Program-made: the position numbers and the translations under genes
Shown: one piece after another, positions 27,201-34,713 of the stretch
How positions within the stretch are numbered: position 1 is the stretch's first letter
Layout of the letters: each line of letters opens with the position of its first letter
Notes under the pieces: generated by a model
Told to the model about the DNA's origin: nothing
The model's input: the letters and a program-made list of their open reading frames with translations, nothing else
Database searches by the model: none
Assembly (NCBI RefSeq): GCF_036227225.1
Contig: NZ_CP109444.1
Coordinates: 8,847,501-8,911,500, forward strand
Source: Streptomyces sp. NBC_01478
GTDB taxonomy: Bacteria > Actinomycetota > Actinomycetes > Streptomycetales > Streptomycetaceae
Direction of reading: 5' to 3'
Length of the DNA: 64,000 nucleotides

Positions 27201-28654
27201 ACCTCGACCGGGCCGGCCATCTGCACATCGTCGGCTCGCCCCGCAGCGGCCGCTCCCAGACCCTGCGCACCCTGGCCGCCGCCCTCGGCCAGGCCCACGG
27301 CGCCGACGACGTCCACCTGTACGGCATCGACTGCGGCAACGGCGCGCTCAACGCCCTGACCGCGCTGCCGCACTGCGGCGCGGTCGTCGACCGCAACCAG
27401 ATCGAGCGCCTGGGCCGTCTCCTCGACCGGCTGGGCGCCGAACTCACCGCACGCCAGAGCATCTTGGGCGCGCGGGGAACCGCCGACCTGGCCGAACTGC
27501 GCACGGCCCAGCCGCCGGAGGAACGGCTCGCCCACATCGTGCTGATGGTCGACCGGTTCGAGGTCTTCGAGCGCGAGTTCGCCTCGTACGACAACGGCAG
27601 CTACATGGAACGCATGATCCGCCTGCTGCGCGACGGCGCGGGCGTCGGCATCCATGTCGTCCTGGCCGGTGACCGGGTGCTCGGCAGCAGCCGGTTCTCC
27701 GGCACCACCGAGGACAAGATCGTCCTCAGGCTCAACGACCGCCAGGACTACTCCAGCGTCGGCATCCCCACCAAGTCCGCGCCGACCGACCCGGCACCCG
27801 GGCGCGGCATCCGCACCCAGGACCTGAGCGAGGTACAACTCGCGGTACTGGGCGAGGACTTGTCCGGCACCGCACAGGCCGACATCCTGCTCGCCCTTGG
27901 CCGGGACCTCACCGAGCGCGAGTCCTCGGTCCCCGCCGCGCGCCGCCCGATCCGCCTCGACGTGCTTCCCGACCGGGTGACGTACGAGGAGGCTGTCGCC
28001 CTGCACACCCGCGGCGGGCCGATGCGCCCGCTGGTGGCCGTGGGCGGCGACGTCCTCACCTCGCTCGGCCCCGACCTGTCGGACGTACCGACCTTCGTGA
28101 TCGCGGGACCGCCGCGCACCGGCCGCAGCACCGCCCTGCTCGTCGCGGCGGAGTCCCTGCTCGCCGCGGGCGCCGGCCTCATCGTGCTGGCGCCGCGCCG
28201 CTCACCGCTGCGGCACCTGCTGGGACGGCCCGGCGTGGCCGCCCTCATCACCGACGCCGAGGTGACGGCCGGCGAGTTCCGGCAGACGCTGGGCAGCGTG
28301 CCCGAGGAGTACGGCGTGATCGTCGTGGACGACGCCGAACTGTTCATGGGCGCCGAGATCGACTCCGACCTCGCGCTGCTCGCCCGCGGCGGCGCGGGCA
28401 CCGGCTGGGGCGTCCTCGCGGCCGGCAACGCGGAGTCCCTGGCGCTGAGCCTGGCCGGCTGGATGGGCCAGGTGAAGCGCAACCGCACCGGCATGCTGCT
28501 CTCCCCGCAGGGCCTCAGCGACGGCGAGGTCATCGGCGTGAAGCTGACCCGGGGTGTCGTCGGCCAGGTCCCGCAGCCGGGCCGGGGCCTGCTGCACCTC
28601 GGCGACGGCACACTGCGCTCGGTCCAGGTGCCGCTGCTGGAACCGGAGCTCTAA
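24263..28654 (+). CDS. EccC/EssC-type type VII secretion ATPase
   Basis: 1463 residues from GTG 24263 with AAGGATGATG upstream. Order: N-terminal ubiquitin-like domain (about 1-80), FHA-like domain (90-180), two membrane helices (about 230-275), then three FtsK/SpoIIIE ATPase domains. The first has an intact Walker A (TGSGKSELLQ, about residue 650) and Walker B LLVVDEFA; the second and third have Lys-less P-loops (SPRSGRSQ near 990, PPRTGRST near 1285), as in other EccC proteins where only ATPase 1 is strongly active. The domain order with an N-terminal FHA part is nearer to firmicute EssC than to mycobacterial EccC. No EccB, EccD, EccE or mycosin gene is present in the window. Confidence 0.93.
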   Translation: MRLTVSVRDPQVEGVSTTVAVETEPSAQAGRLAAELARAVGYAGVAAGEPPLYIGPTPVEPHATLSAAGVRDGMDLGLGAPVPREPEPEGRTEVRVVSGPGAGTVFRLVPGDYDIGSGPVCRVRLAQGTPSLAARVRVRLDGSAELLMTDGALLDGKPTPSPSPWREGSQLAVGDILLELTSQRTARAPLTPAQDGLGLEFNRPPRFLPPAAGAKFRLPTPPVRPDKRPIPLLPILLVPAASAAIAIFVTHRWSFVFIALLSPIAALITQFGGRKQAMLKYLEKKEEYEQTLARVRADADAAVLGEQHNLRLSLPDPATLLQMAVQPSERLWERRWQDPDFLSVRVGTADLPSSISVDDPDQDEHRRSTVPTLNQVPVSVALRRAGVAGVAGPGATRLAGWLAAQAAALHSPTDLRLVVLAGPDGERDWSWIRWLPHTQAQGEDAYALIGSTAESLARRIGELGQLVASRVAAGPDLTRGGVNGYPDVLVVLEQARRARSLPGVIALLRDGPSVGVHTICIDREERLLPEECGAVVVTEAGATTSRVRTGSGAALENVRSDSPESDWYEHFARALAPLRGVGDSDESALPGAVRLLDLLKVEPPTAEAVVAGWSLGGRSTRAVLGTGYDGEFAVDLVRDGPHALIAGTTGSGKSELLQTLVATLSVVNRPDEMTFVLVDYKGGSAFAECADLPHTVGLVTDLDTRLVERALVSLGAELRRRETQLAQAGAKDIEDYLDKRSRGGNVLPPLPRLLLVVDEFASMVRELPDFISGLVNIAQRGRSLGIHMVLATQRPGGAVTPDIRANTNLRIALRTTDTSESRDIIDAPDSGEISPANPGRAYARLGPSALLPFQSGRVGGRRPGGQPAEGTEVTVRAEPVTWQNLGGPLPSSRSRGGSTAAQTEAVTDLAVLTGAIAQAARLADVPRQPSPWLPPLPALLPWTPPPSPKPTLEREAALPAVEYGMVDLPAQQTRTALVLDLDRAGHLHIVGSPRSGRSQTLRTLAAALGQAHGADDVHLYGIDCGNGALNALTALPHCGAVVDRNQIERLGRLLDRLGAELTARQSILGARGTADLAELRTAQPPEERLAHIVLMVDRFEVFEREFASYDNGSYMERMIRLLRDGAGVGIHVVLAGDRVLGSSRFSGTTEDKIVLRLNDRQDYSSVGIPTKSAPTDPAPGRGIRTQDLSEVQLAVLGEDLSGTAQADILLALGRDLTERESSVPAARRPIRLDVLPDRVTYEEAVALHTRGGPMRPLVAVGGDVLTSLGPDLSDVPTFVIAGPPRTGRSTALLVAAESLLAAGAGLIVLAPRRSPLRHLLGRPGVAALITDAEVTAGEFRQTLGSVPEEYGVIVVDDAELFMGAEIDSDLALLARGGAGTGWGVLAAGNAESLALSLAGWMGQVKRNRTGMLLSPQGLSDGEVIGVKLTRGVVGQVPQPGRGLLHLGDGTLRSVQVPLLEPEL

Positions 28655-28660
28655 GAGCCG

Positions 28661-28698
28661 GAGGTGCACCTCGAAGTCCCCCCTTCGGGGTGCACCTC
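28661..28698 (+). terminator. Two-part hairpin after the EccC gene
   Basis: GAGGTGCACC (28661-28670) pairs with GGTGCACCTC (28689-28698); inside, CGAAG (28672-28676) pairs with CTTCG (28683-28687). The stem starts 6 nt after the EccC stop and is followed by a short pyrimidine run. Confidence 0.85.
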
Positions 28699-28739
28699 CT
28701 TCTGCCCCGCGGGGGTACTGGGCCTCTCCCGCGGGACAG

Positions 28740-28778
28740 CGAAGGGCGGCCGGACCGACGTGGTCCGGCCGCCCTTCG
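28740..28778. terminator. Perfect 17-bp bidirectional hairpin
   Basis: CGAAGGGCGGCCGGACC (28740-28756), loop GACGT, then the exact complement (28762-28778). It lies between two convergent genes and can stop transcription from either side. Confidence 0.88.
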
Positions 28779-28796
28779 GCATGCCGTACGGCATGC
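28779..28796. repeat. 18-bp perfect palindrome
   Basis: GCATGCCGTACGGCATGC immediately follows the 17-bp hairpin and ends 3 nt before the stop of the minus-strand gene. It can form a cruciform or be a protein site; its position suggests part of the terminator complex. Confidence 0.6.
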
Positions 28797-28799
28797 GGC

Positions 28800-29456
28800 T
28801 CAGGCGGCGACGCCCTCGCTCCCCGCGGTCCCGGCGCCGTCCGGGGAGACCTGGACACCGTCGTCCGTCACGAAGCGGAAGGTGCAGGTGATGGCGTCGA
28901 AGAGGTCGTACACCTCGTTCTTCAGCGGCAGGTTGGGGCTGGCGAGGGTCACCACCAGGAAGTCCTCCGTGCTGCCGGGCACCGGCATCATGGTGTGCAT
29001 CGTCAGCAGCTTGACGTCGATGTCCCCGGTCAGCCGGGTCACCTCGGTGCCGGTGACGCGGGCCACCGTGCCCACGTGGGGCACCTTCGCCGACGTGATG
29101 ACCCGGTCCTTGGGCGCCACCCCGTTCGCCGAGGAGACACCGAGCCGCGCGGACAGCACGGGGAGGGTGAGCTCCTCACCCTTGGGGGTGCTGACGGCGA
29201 AGACCATGCCGTACGCCATGAAGAGGCCCTCGGTGTACATCGTCGCGGTGCCCGCGGCCAGCAGCGCCCCGTAGCGGCGGGCCGCCCTCGTCACCTCCCG
29301 GCCCTGCCGGAACATGTCGTTGATCCGGGCCTTCTCGCGGGGGTCGTCGGTCGAGGCCAGTGCCTGCGCACGGGTCCTGGCCAGCTCCTCGCCGCTCAGG
29401 TCGACCTGCTCCCAGGAGTCCGGGATGTCCAGCAGGAAACGCTGTGCCGTGCTCAC
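28800..29456 (-). CDS. Conserved unknown protein of the type VII locus
   Basis: 218 residues from GTG 29456, which overlaps the stop of the upstream WXG100-like gene (GTGA). It starts with STAQRFLLDIPDSWEQVDL, continues with a charged helix (residues 20-65), then a mixed strand-rich domain with GALLAAGTATMYTEG and LTGDIDVKLLTMHTMMPVPG. No signal peptide or membrane segment. Translational coupling to a WXG100-like partner suggests a dedicated chaperone or secretion partner, in the manner of EspG-like proteins, but no sequence likeness to EspG is claimed. Confidence 0.65.
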   Translation of the reverse strand: MSTAQRFLLDIPDSWEQVDLSGEELARTRAQALASTDDPREKARINDMFRQGREVTRAARRYGALLAAGTATMYTEGLFMAYGMVFAVSTPKGEELTLPVLSARLGVSSANGVAPKDRVITSAKVPHVGTVARVTGTEVTRLTGDIDVKLLTMHTMMPVPGSTEDFLVVTLASPNLPLKNEVYDLFDAITCTFRFVTDDGVQVSPDGAGTAGSEGVAA

Positions 29457-29746
29457 TTGCCGCTCCCGCTGTCGAGGTTGGACACCGCGTCCTGGTCGGT
29501 CTTCTCGAAGGAGTCCAGGATGCTGCCGATGGCGTCCTTGATGCCCAGCACCTGTTTCTGCAACTGGCCCTTGCCGTCGTCCCACTTGTTCTCGAAGTTC
29601 TGGGCGGAGCCACGGGAGAGCTCGGGCCCGAAGGCCGCGTCGAAGTCGAACGTGTTGTGTCCGATGTCGATGAAGTCGTGCACGAAGCCCAACATGTCCT
29701 GGGCCTCCTTGAGTTCACTCCCGGGGATGTTGACGTCCGACGCCAC
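29453..29746 (-). CDS. WXG100-like small protein
   Basis: 97 residues from GTG 29746. Two helices (about 10-40 and 55-90) flank a turn with NFENKWDDGKGQ, in which W-D-D-G stands where W-x-G is expected (one residue longer). No signal peptide. Overlaps the following gene by 4 bp. Together with the WXG100 protein at 23908 it could form the small secreted pair of this locus, though it is transcribed from the opposite strand from its own promoter. Confidence 0.75.
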   Translation of the reverse strand: MASDVNIPGSELKEAQDMLGFVHDFIDIGHNTFDFDAAFGPELSRGSAQNFENKWDDGKGQLQKQVLGIKDAIGSILDSFEKTDQDAVSNLDSGSGK

Positions 29747-29791
29747 GGAGGGCCCCCGTTTCTGTGCGGTACGGATTGATGTCTGCCCTGA

Positions 29792-29819
29792 ACACGAGGT
29801 CGGCGGCCCGAAACGTTCA
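29792..29819 (-). promoter_or_regulatory. ECF-type promoter candidate for the WXG100-like gene
   Basis: On the minus strand TGAACG (plus coordinates 29814-29819) and CGTGT (29792-29796) with a 17-nt spacer. About 46 nt before the GTG start. Divergent from and 7 nt away from the next site. Confidence 0.6.
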
Positions 29820-29826
29820 CCGCCGT

Positions 29827-29854
29827 TGAACCTTTGCCGGGGGCTGTCTCGTGT
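29827..29854 (+). promoter_or_regulatory. ECF-type promoter candidate for the lipoprotein gene
   Basis: TGAACC (29827-29832) and CGTGT (29850-29854) with a 17-nt spacer. The -10 element is only 8 nt before the proposed ATG at 29862, so the transcript would be nearly leaderless. Confidence 0.6.
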
Positions 29855-29861
29855 TGTCCAC

Positions 29862-30554
29862 ATGACCCCGCTCCAGACCCGCCCGCCGTCCTCGAAGAGC
29901 ACCGCGCGCCGTGCCGTTGTCGCATCCCTTCTCGCCCTGACCGGTGTGGCGAGCCTCTCGGCCTGCGGCAAGACGATCTCCATCGGCGACACTTCGGCCC
30001 CCGCCGCCTCGTCCCCCGCGTCGTCGGCCGCTCCGGCATCGCCCTCCGCCTCCCCCTCGGCCGCGACTTCGGGTCAGGGCGGGGGCAACTCGGCGCTCCA
30101 GGTGGTCGATTCGACGGCGAAGGACGCCGGCCTCACCGGCACCGGCGGGACCGTGGTCGGGGCGGTGGTGCAGGAAGCGCCGCCCAAGTGGGTGCAGTTG
30201 TCGGCGGTCACCTCGTCCTCGCTCTCCTCACCGCACCTGATCAACATCAACCAGGCGGCGCTGTACCGCTTCGACAAGGACACCGCGTCCCCGTCCCAGT
30301 CGAACTGCAACGACGACTGCGCGGTGAAGTGGCCGCCCGTGACCATCGAGGAGGGCGGCAACGTCTACCTCGCGGGTGTGAACCCGAAGGAGGTCGGGGC
30401 CATCCGCCGCACGGACGGGCAGGTCCAGATCACCGTCGGCGGCTGGCCCGTCTACCGCTTCTCCGGCGACAGCAAGCCGGGCGACCTCAACGGCCAGGGC
30501 GTCGGCGGCACTTGGTTCGCGGTGGGCCCGACCGGCGAGAAGGCGACGAGCTGA
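29862..30554 (+). CDS. Secreted-repeat lipoprotein (COG4315/Lipoprotein_15-like)
   Basis: 230 residues. Signal peptide with lipobox LSAC at about residues 32-35, Ala/Ser/Pro linker (40-70), then a domain with two related repeats: ALYRFDKDT...SQSNCNDDCAVKWPPV and PVYRFSGDSKPGDLNGQGVGGTWFAV. This family of cell-surface lipoproteins is common in actinobacteria and is of unknown function. The CNDDC pair probably makes a disulphide. It has its own ECF-type promoter candidate, linking it to the type VII locus. Confidence 0.85.
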   Translation: MTPLQTRPPSSKSTARRAVVASLLALTGVASLSACGKTISIGDTSAPAASSPASSAAPASPSASPSAATSGQGGGNSALQVVDSTAKDAGLTGTGGTVVGAVVQEAPPKWVQLSAVTSSSLSSPHLININQAALYRFDKDTASPSQSNCNDDCAVKWPPVTIEEGGNVYLAGVNPKEVGAIRRTDGQVQITVGGWPVYRFSGDSKPGDLNGQGVGGTWFAVGPTGEKATS

Positions 30555-30582
30555 ACCCGCCGGCCGGGCCCTTGAGTTGGCC

Positions 30583-31605
30583 CTATGAGCCGGTCGTCCC
30601 GAAGGTGATCCTGTAGTAGCAGGCCCCCTTGCACGGCATCGTCGCCCCGTCGTCGAAGGCGTACGCATAGGCATAGGGGGCCGCCCGCTTGAAGACCTGG
30701 GTGTAGTCGACCGGCCACTTCGCGGGGACGCAGTTCTCGCGGCCGGCCCAGGCGCCGCGACAGCAGTACGTGTCACCGCCGAACGCCGCGCAGGGCGGCT
30801 TGCAGCCGACGACCTGGCCGCCCGAGGTGGCCCGCATCGCGGTGGGGCAGTTCACGTCCGAGGTGCAGACGCCCTTGTAGCAGCCGGTGGAGCTGACCGG
30901 GTCGGTGGTCGCGGTGTGCGAGATGTTGATCCACATCGGCAGGTTCGAACCGTCGACCATGCTCACGTCGTAGAAGTCCATCCCCGCGTACGCGTCGAAC
31001 GTGAACTCACCCAGTGTGGTGGGCGGGTTGGCGCCCTCGCACACGCTGGTGCAGTCGCCGGTCGCACAGTGTCCGGCGGCCGTCGAGGCGCATCCCGTCC
31101 GGCCCCAGATCCGGCCGCCCCAGTTGTTCGCGACGGTCACCGACAGGCTCTGGCCCGGGGCGAGTTCGCGGCCCTTCGGATAGATCGCGGTGTTGGTGAC
31201 GATCGCCCAGACCGTCTTCGGGGTGCGGTTGACGACCGTGATCAGGCGCTTGCCGGCGGGAGCCGTCGAGGGCCGGTCCGGTGCCGGTGCGTCCGCCTTG
31301 GCGGTCGGTTTGGGCGTGCTCTTCCTCGACGCGGTGGCCTTGGGGGAGGGGGAGGCCGAAGGCGAAGGGGAGGCCGAGGCGCTGTTGCCCGTCGAAGGGG
31401 AGGGCGAGGTGCTGCGGGACACGGCCGGGCGCGCGGCCGTGTCCTGGTGGGCCGTCGTGCGCGTGCCGCCCGTTCCGGACGGCGTCCACACGCTGTAGGC
31501 GATCAGCACGGTGGCGGCCGTCGCGAGGGCGGCCGCCGCGACGTACCACCAGCGTCGGCGGTGTCCTCGCGCGCTCGCGCCGAGTCTTCTGCGTCCTCGT
31601 GCCAT
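30583..31605 (-). CDS. Surface-anchored thaumatin-like protein (TLP1)
   Basis: 340 residues, ATG 31605. A basic N-terminus, one membrane anchor (about 20-40), a Ser/Thr/Pro linker (45-125), then a thaumatin domain of about 215 residues with 16 or so cysteines. The family signature GHCATGDC is intact, and the acidic-cleft residues typical of beta-1,3-glucan-binding members are visible (GEFTF, DFYDVSMVDG). It would be displayed outside the membrane. Thaumatin-like proteins bind or cut beta-1,3-glucan and act against fungi in plants. A second copy lies 2.1 kb away beyond the sigma/glucanase fusion gene. Confidence 0.9.
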   Translation of the reverse strand: MARGRRRLGASARGHRRRWWYVAAAALATAATVLIAYSVWTPSGTGGTRTTAHQDTAARPAVSRSTSPSPSTGNSASASPSPSASPSPKATASRKSTPKPTAKADAPAPDRPSTAPAGKRLITVVNRTPKTVWAIVTNTAIYPKGRELAPGQSLSVTVANNWGGRIWGRTGCASTAAGHCATGDCTSVCEGANPPTTLGEFTFDAYAGMDFYDVSMVDGSNLPMWINISHTATTDPVSSTGCYKGVCTSDVNCPTAMRATSGGQVVGCKPPCAAFGGDTYCCRGAWAGRENCVPAKWPVDYTQVFKRAAPYAYAYAFDDGATMPCKGACYYRITFGTTGS

Positions 31606-31815
31606 CGTCCTCGCGCCTTCCTGATGCTCTGCGGATGCGGTCCAGATGCGGTCCTGCCTATCGGTGACCTTTTCGGCGGCGGCTCGACAACATAAATTCG
31701 GACGCGACCGGCTGATTTCTTTTGTCGTCCTGTTTTCTGTAGTCCCTGCGCGCGTCGGCGGTCTCCGAACCAGAGAGATGCCACGGCCGGACCACACGCG
31801 GAGGAACGAACCCAG

Positions 31816-33684
31816 ATGCGCAAGAAGCCCAGGAGTGGCCCCGACGCGGGCGTGGTGACGGCCGCGTGCGCGGGCGACCGGCAGGCCCTGGATCACCTGC
31901 TGACGCAGTGCCTGCCGCTGGTCTACAACATCGTCGGCCGGGCCCTGAACGGTCACGCCGACGTCGATGACGTCGTACAGGAGACGCTGTTGCGCATGGT
32001 GCGGGGGCTGCCGAAGCTGCGGGATCCCGCCGCGTTCCGGTCCTGGCTGGTGGCCATCACGATCAGGCAGGTGCGGGACCGCGAGCAGCTACGGGCCGCC
32101 GACCGGGACCGCAGGGCGCACCTGGAGGACGCGGAGGCGATCACCGACCCCGCGCTCGACTTCGCCGGACTGACCATCCTGCGGCTGGGGCTGACCGAGC
32201 AGCGCCGTGAGGTCGTCGAGGCCACGCGCTGGCTCGATCCGGACGACCAGGAACTGCTGTCCCTGTGGTGGCTGGAGGAGACCGGCGAACTCGAACGGGC
32301 CGAACTCGCCGGTGCGTTGGGGCTCTCCGACCGGCACGCCTCCGTCCGCGTGCAGCGCATGAAGAAGCAGATGGAGGTCTCGCGGATCGTGGTGCGGGCG
32401 CTGGTCGCCGCGCCGCGCTGCGCGGAGTTGGACGAGACGGCCTCGACGTGGGACGGCACGCCAAGTGCCTTGTGGCGCAAGCGGTTTGCCCGGCACATCC
32501 GTGGCTGCGGGGTGTGCCGGGGACTGGACGAGGGCCTGCTCCCGATGGACCGGCTGCTCAGCGGGCTGCCACTGGTGGCGGTGCCGGCCCGGTTCGACGT
32601 GTCCCATCTGCTGGACGCCGCCACAACCACCCCTCTCTCAGGGCACGGTGGAACGCGTCGGCGGCACGGGCATGGGCGCCGGTCCGGCCGTATCGGCGGC
32701 AAGCAGGTCGTGGGTGGTTCGGCGGCGGTCGCCGTCGTCGTGGTGGCCGCGCTGGTCGCCCCCCGGCTGACGGGGGGTTCCTCCGCTACGACGGCGGTGG
32801 CGTCGGCGTCACCCGCTCCGGTGGTCAGCGTCACGCCGAGCCCCACGCCCTCGCCCTCGGCGACTCCCAGCGCGTCCCCTTCACCGAAGGCCAAGCCGAG
32901 TCCCTCGCCCTCGACGCACACCGCGGCCGCCCCCGCGCACATCGCCTCCGGTGCCAAGAAGGGTGTCGGGGTGTGGTCGTTCGGCGGGGTGAGCCAGGCG
33001 CTCGCCGCGAGTGGGGCGAGCTGGTACTACACCTGGTCCACCCAGCACTCCGGCATCACGACGCCCTCCTCGGGCTCCTTCGTGCCCATGATCTGGGGCG
33101 CGAAGTCCGTCACCGACTCCTCGCTCGCCCAGGCCCGGTCGTACGGCCCGTATCTGCTGGGGTTCAACGAACCGGACATGGCGCAGCAGTCGAACATGAC
33201 GGTCGAGCAGGCGCTGGAGCTGTGGCCCCGGCTCATGGCGGCGGGCAAGATCCTGGGCAGCCCCGCGGTCGCCTACGGCGGTGACACGGCGGGCGGCTGG
33301 CTGGACCGCTTCATGTCCGGGGCCAAGACGAAGGGCTACCGCGTCGACTTCATCACCCTGCACTGGTACGGCGGCGACTTCCGCACCTCGCAGGCCGTGG
33401 ACCAGTTGAAGTCGTACCTGGCCGCCGTGTACGCGCGCTACCACAAGCCGATCTGGCTCACCGAGTACGCGCTGATCGACTTCTCCCAGGGCACCCGCTT
33501 CCCGTCCGCGCAACAGCAGGCCGACTTCGTCACCGCGTCCACCAAGGCGCTCGACGGGCTGTCCTACGTGCAGCGCTACGCGTGGTTCGGGCTGGGCGCG
33601 GACCCGGCGAAGCCGAGCAGCGGGCTCTTCACGGACGGTACGACGACGACCGCGGCGGGCCGGGCCTTCCGGTCCGCGGACTGA
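31816..33684 (+). CDS. ECF sigma factor fused to extracellular GH128-type glucanase domain
   Basis: 622 residues, ATG 31816 with GGAGG 11 nt upstream. Residues 1-200 form an ECF sigma factor (region 2 with DVDDVVQETLLRM and FRSWLVAITIRQVRD; region 4 with LDPDDQELLSLWWLEE...ASVRVQRMKK). About 215-245 is a zinc-binding-like RHIRGCGVC motif like that of anti-sigma factors. A membrane helix (about 300-325) and a Pro/Ser linker follow, then a 235-residue glycoside hydrolase domain with LLGFNEPDM (acid/base Glu) and IWLTEYALIDF (nucleophile Glu) as in GH128 endo-beta-1,3-glucanases. The sigma half is cytoplasmic and the enzyme half outside. Sigma factors with C-terminal sugar-related domains are known as a class (ECF52/53 as recalled). 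Release probably needs proteolysis. Confidence 0.9.
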   Translation: MRKKPRSGPDAGVVTAACAGDRQALDHLLTQCLPLVYNIVGRALNGHADVDDVVQETLLRMVRGLPKLRDPAAFRSWLVAITIRQVRDREQLRAADRDRRAHLEDAEAITDPALDFAGLTILRLGLTEQRREVVEATRWLDPDDQELLSLWWLEETGELERAELAGALGLSDRHASVRVQRMKKQMEVSRIVVRALVAAPRCAELDETASTWDGTPSALWRKRFARHIRGCGVCRGLDEGLLPMDRLLSGLPLVAVPARFDVSHLLDAATTTPLSGHGGTRRRHGHGRRSGRIGGKQVVGGSAAVAVVVVAALVAPRLTGGSSATTAVASASPAPVVSVTPSPTPSPSATPSASPSPKAKPSPSPSTHTAAAPAHIASGAKKGVGVWSFGGVSQALAASGASWYYTWSTQHSGITTPSSGSFVPMIWGAKSVTDSSLAQARSYGPYLLGFNEPDMAQQSNMTVEQALELWPRLMAAGKILGSPAVAYGGDTAGGWLDRFMSGAKTKGYRVDFITLHWYGGDFRTSQAVDQLKSYLAAVYARYHKPIWLTEYALIDFSQGTRFPSAQQQADFVTASTKALDGLSYVQRYAWFGLGADPAKPSSGLFTDGTTTTAAGRAFRSAD

Positions 33685-33705
33685 TCCGGCCCGGCCCGCA
33701 CGGAG

Positions 33706-34713
33706 TCAGGGACTCACGCCCCAGGTGATGCGGTAACCGCACTCTCCCGAGCAGGTGAGCACGCTGGTCGCGTCGTCGTTGACGTAGGAGTACGCGAAGG
33801 GCTCGGCCTTCTTGAACACGGCCGCCGAGTCGACGGGCCAGGACGAGGGGACGCACTGGGGGCGGGCCGCGTAGGCGCCCGTGCAGCAGGTCCTGTCCGT
33901 CTTGAACACCAGGCAGGCGCTCAGGCACGCGACGACCCGACCGCCCCTGACGCGCTGCAACGCGGTGGGGCAGGTCGCGTTGGCGTCACGGGTGCATCCG
34001 GCGGCGGAGCACCCGTTTGCGTCGATCTCGTCGGTGGACGAGCCGCCGTAACTGTTGATCCACATCGGCAGGTTGTTGCCCTCGACCAGGCTGACGTCGT
34101 AGAAGTCCATGCCGTTCCAGGCGTTCAGGTTGAACTCGGCCAGCGTGGAAGGGAATTCGCCCCATGTCGAACCGCACTGGAAACGGCCGCAGTCCCCGGT
34201 CGTGCAGTGGCCGTCGCCGGCCGCGTCGAAGGAGCAGCCGGTGCGCGCCCACACCCGGACGTCCCAGTGGTCGGGGACGGCGAAGCTCAGGCTGGCCCCG
34301 GGCTTCAGCACCCAACCCGTGGCCTCCACAGGGTGCTTGGGGTCCGCCGCGATAGCGGGCCAGATCGTCTGGTCCAGCCGGTTGACGAGAGTGACGGTCC
34401 GCTTGCCGCCCACGGCCACGGTCTTGGGCTGCCCGGCCGCGCGGGACGGCGAGGCACTGACGCGGGGCGACTTTCGCGCGGCGGGAGTAGGCGAGGTCGA
34501 GGACGTGGTCCGCGGTGACGGCGACGTCGTCGACGAAGGGCGGGGGAGGGAGGGGGAGTCGGCGGTCGCCGTCCCGTGCGTGGCCGACGGGTCCGCGACG
34601 ATACGACCTCCCGACGCGGGCCCTGTCCCCGCGCGGGCCAGCAGTACGCCGGTCACCACCGCGAGGCAGGTGAGGACCGCCGCGGCGATCAGGGCGGCCT
34701 GTCTACGAGGCAT
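33706..34713 (-). CDS. Surface-anchored thaumatin-like protein (TLP2)
   Basis: 335 residues, ATG 34713 with GGAGAG directly upstream. Layout as in TLP1: membrane anchor at residues 7-27, Ser/Thr/Pro linker (35-95), thaumatin domain with GHCTTGDC and LAEFNLNAWNGMDFYDVSLVEG. Clearly a paralogue, but the linker and many loops differ, so the duplication is old. It converges on the sigma/glucanase gene with 21 nt between stops. Confidence 0.9.
   Translation of the reverse strand: MPRRQAALIAAAVLTCLAVVTGVLLARAGTGPASGGRIVADPSATHGTATADSPSLPRPSSTTSPSPRTTSSTSPTPAARKSPRVSASPSRAAGQPKTVAVGGKRTVTLVNRLDQTIWPAIAADPKHPVEATGWVLKPGASLSFAVPDHWDVRVWARTGCSFDAAGDGHCTTGDCGRFQCGSTWGEFPSTLAEFNLNAWNGMDFYDVSLVEGNNLPMWINSYGGSSTDEIDANGCSAAGCTRDANATCPTALQRVRGGRVVACLSACLVFKTDRTCCTGAYAARPQCVPSSWPVDSAAVFKKAEPFAYSYVNDDATSVLTCSGECGYRITWGVSP

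Noticed and set aside
30567..30584. GGGCC-N8-GGCCC hairpin between the lipoprotein and TLP1 genes
   Set aside because: Stem of only five pairs that runs into the stop codon of TLP1; too weak to list as a terminator.
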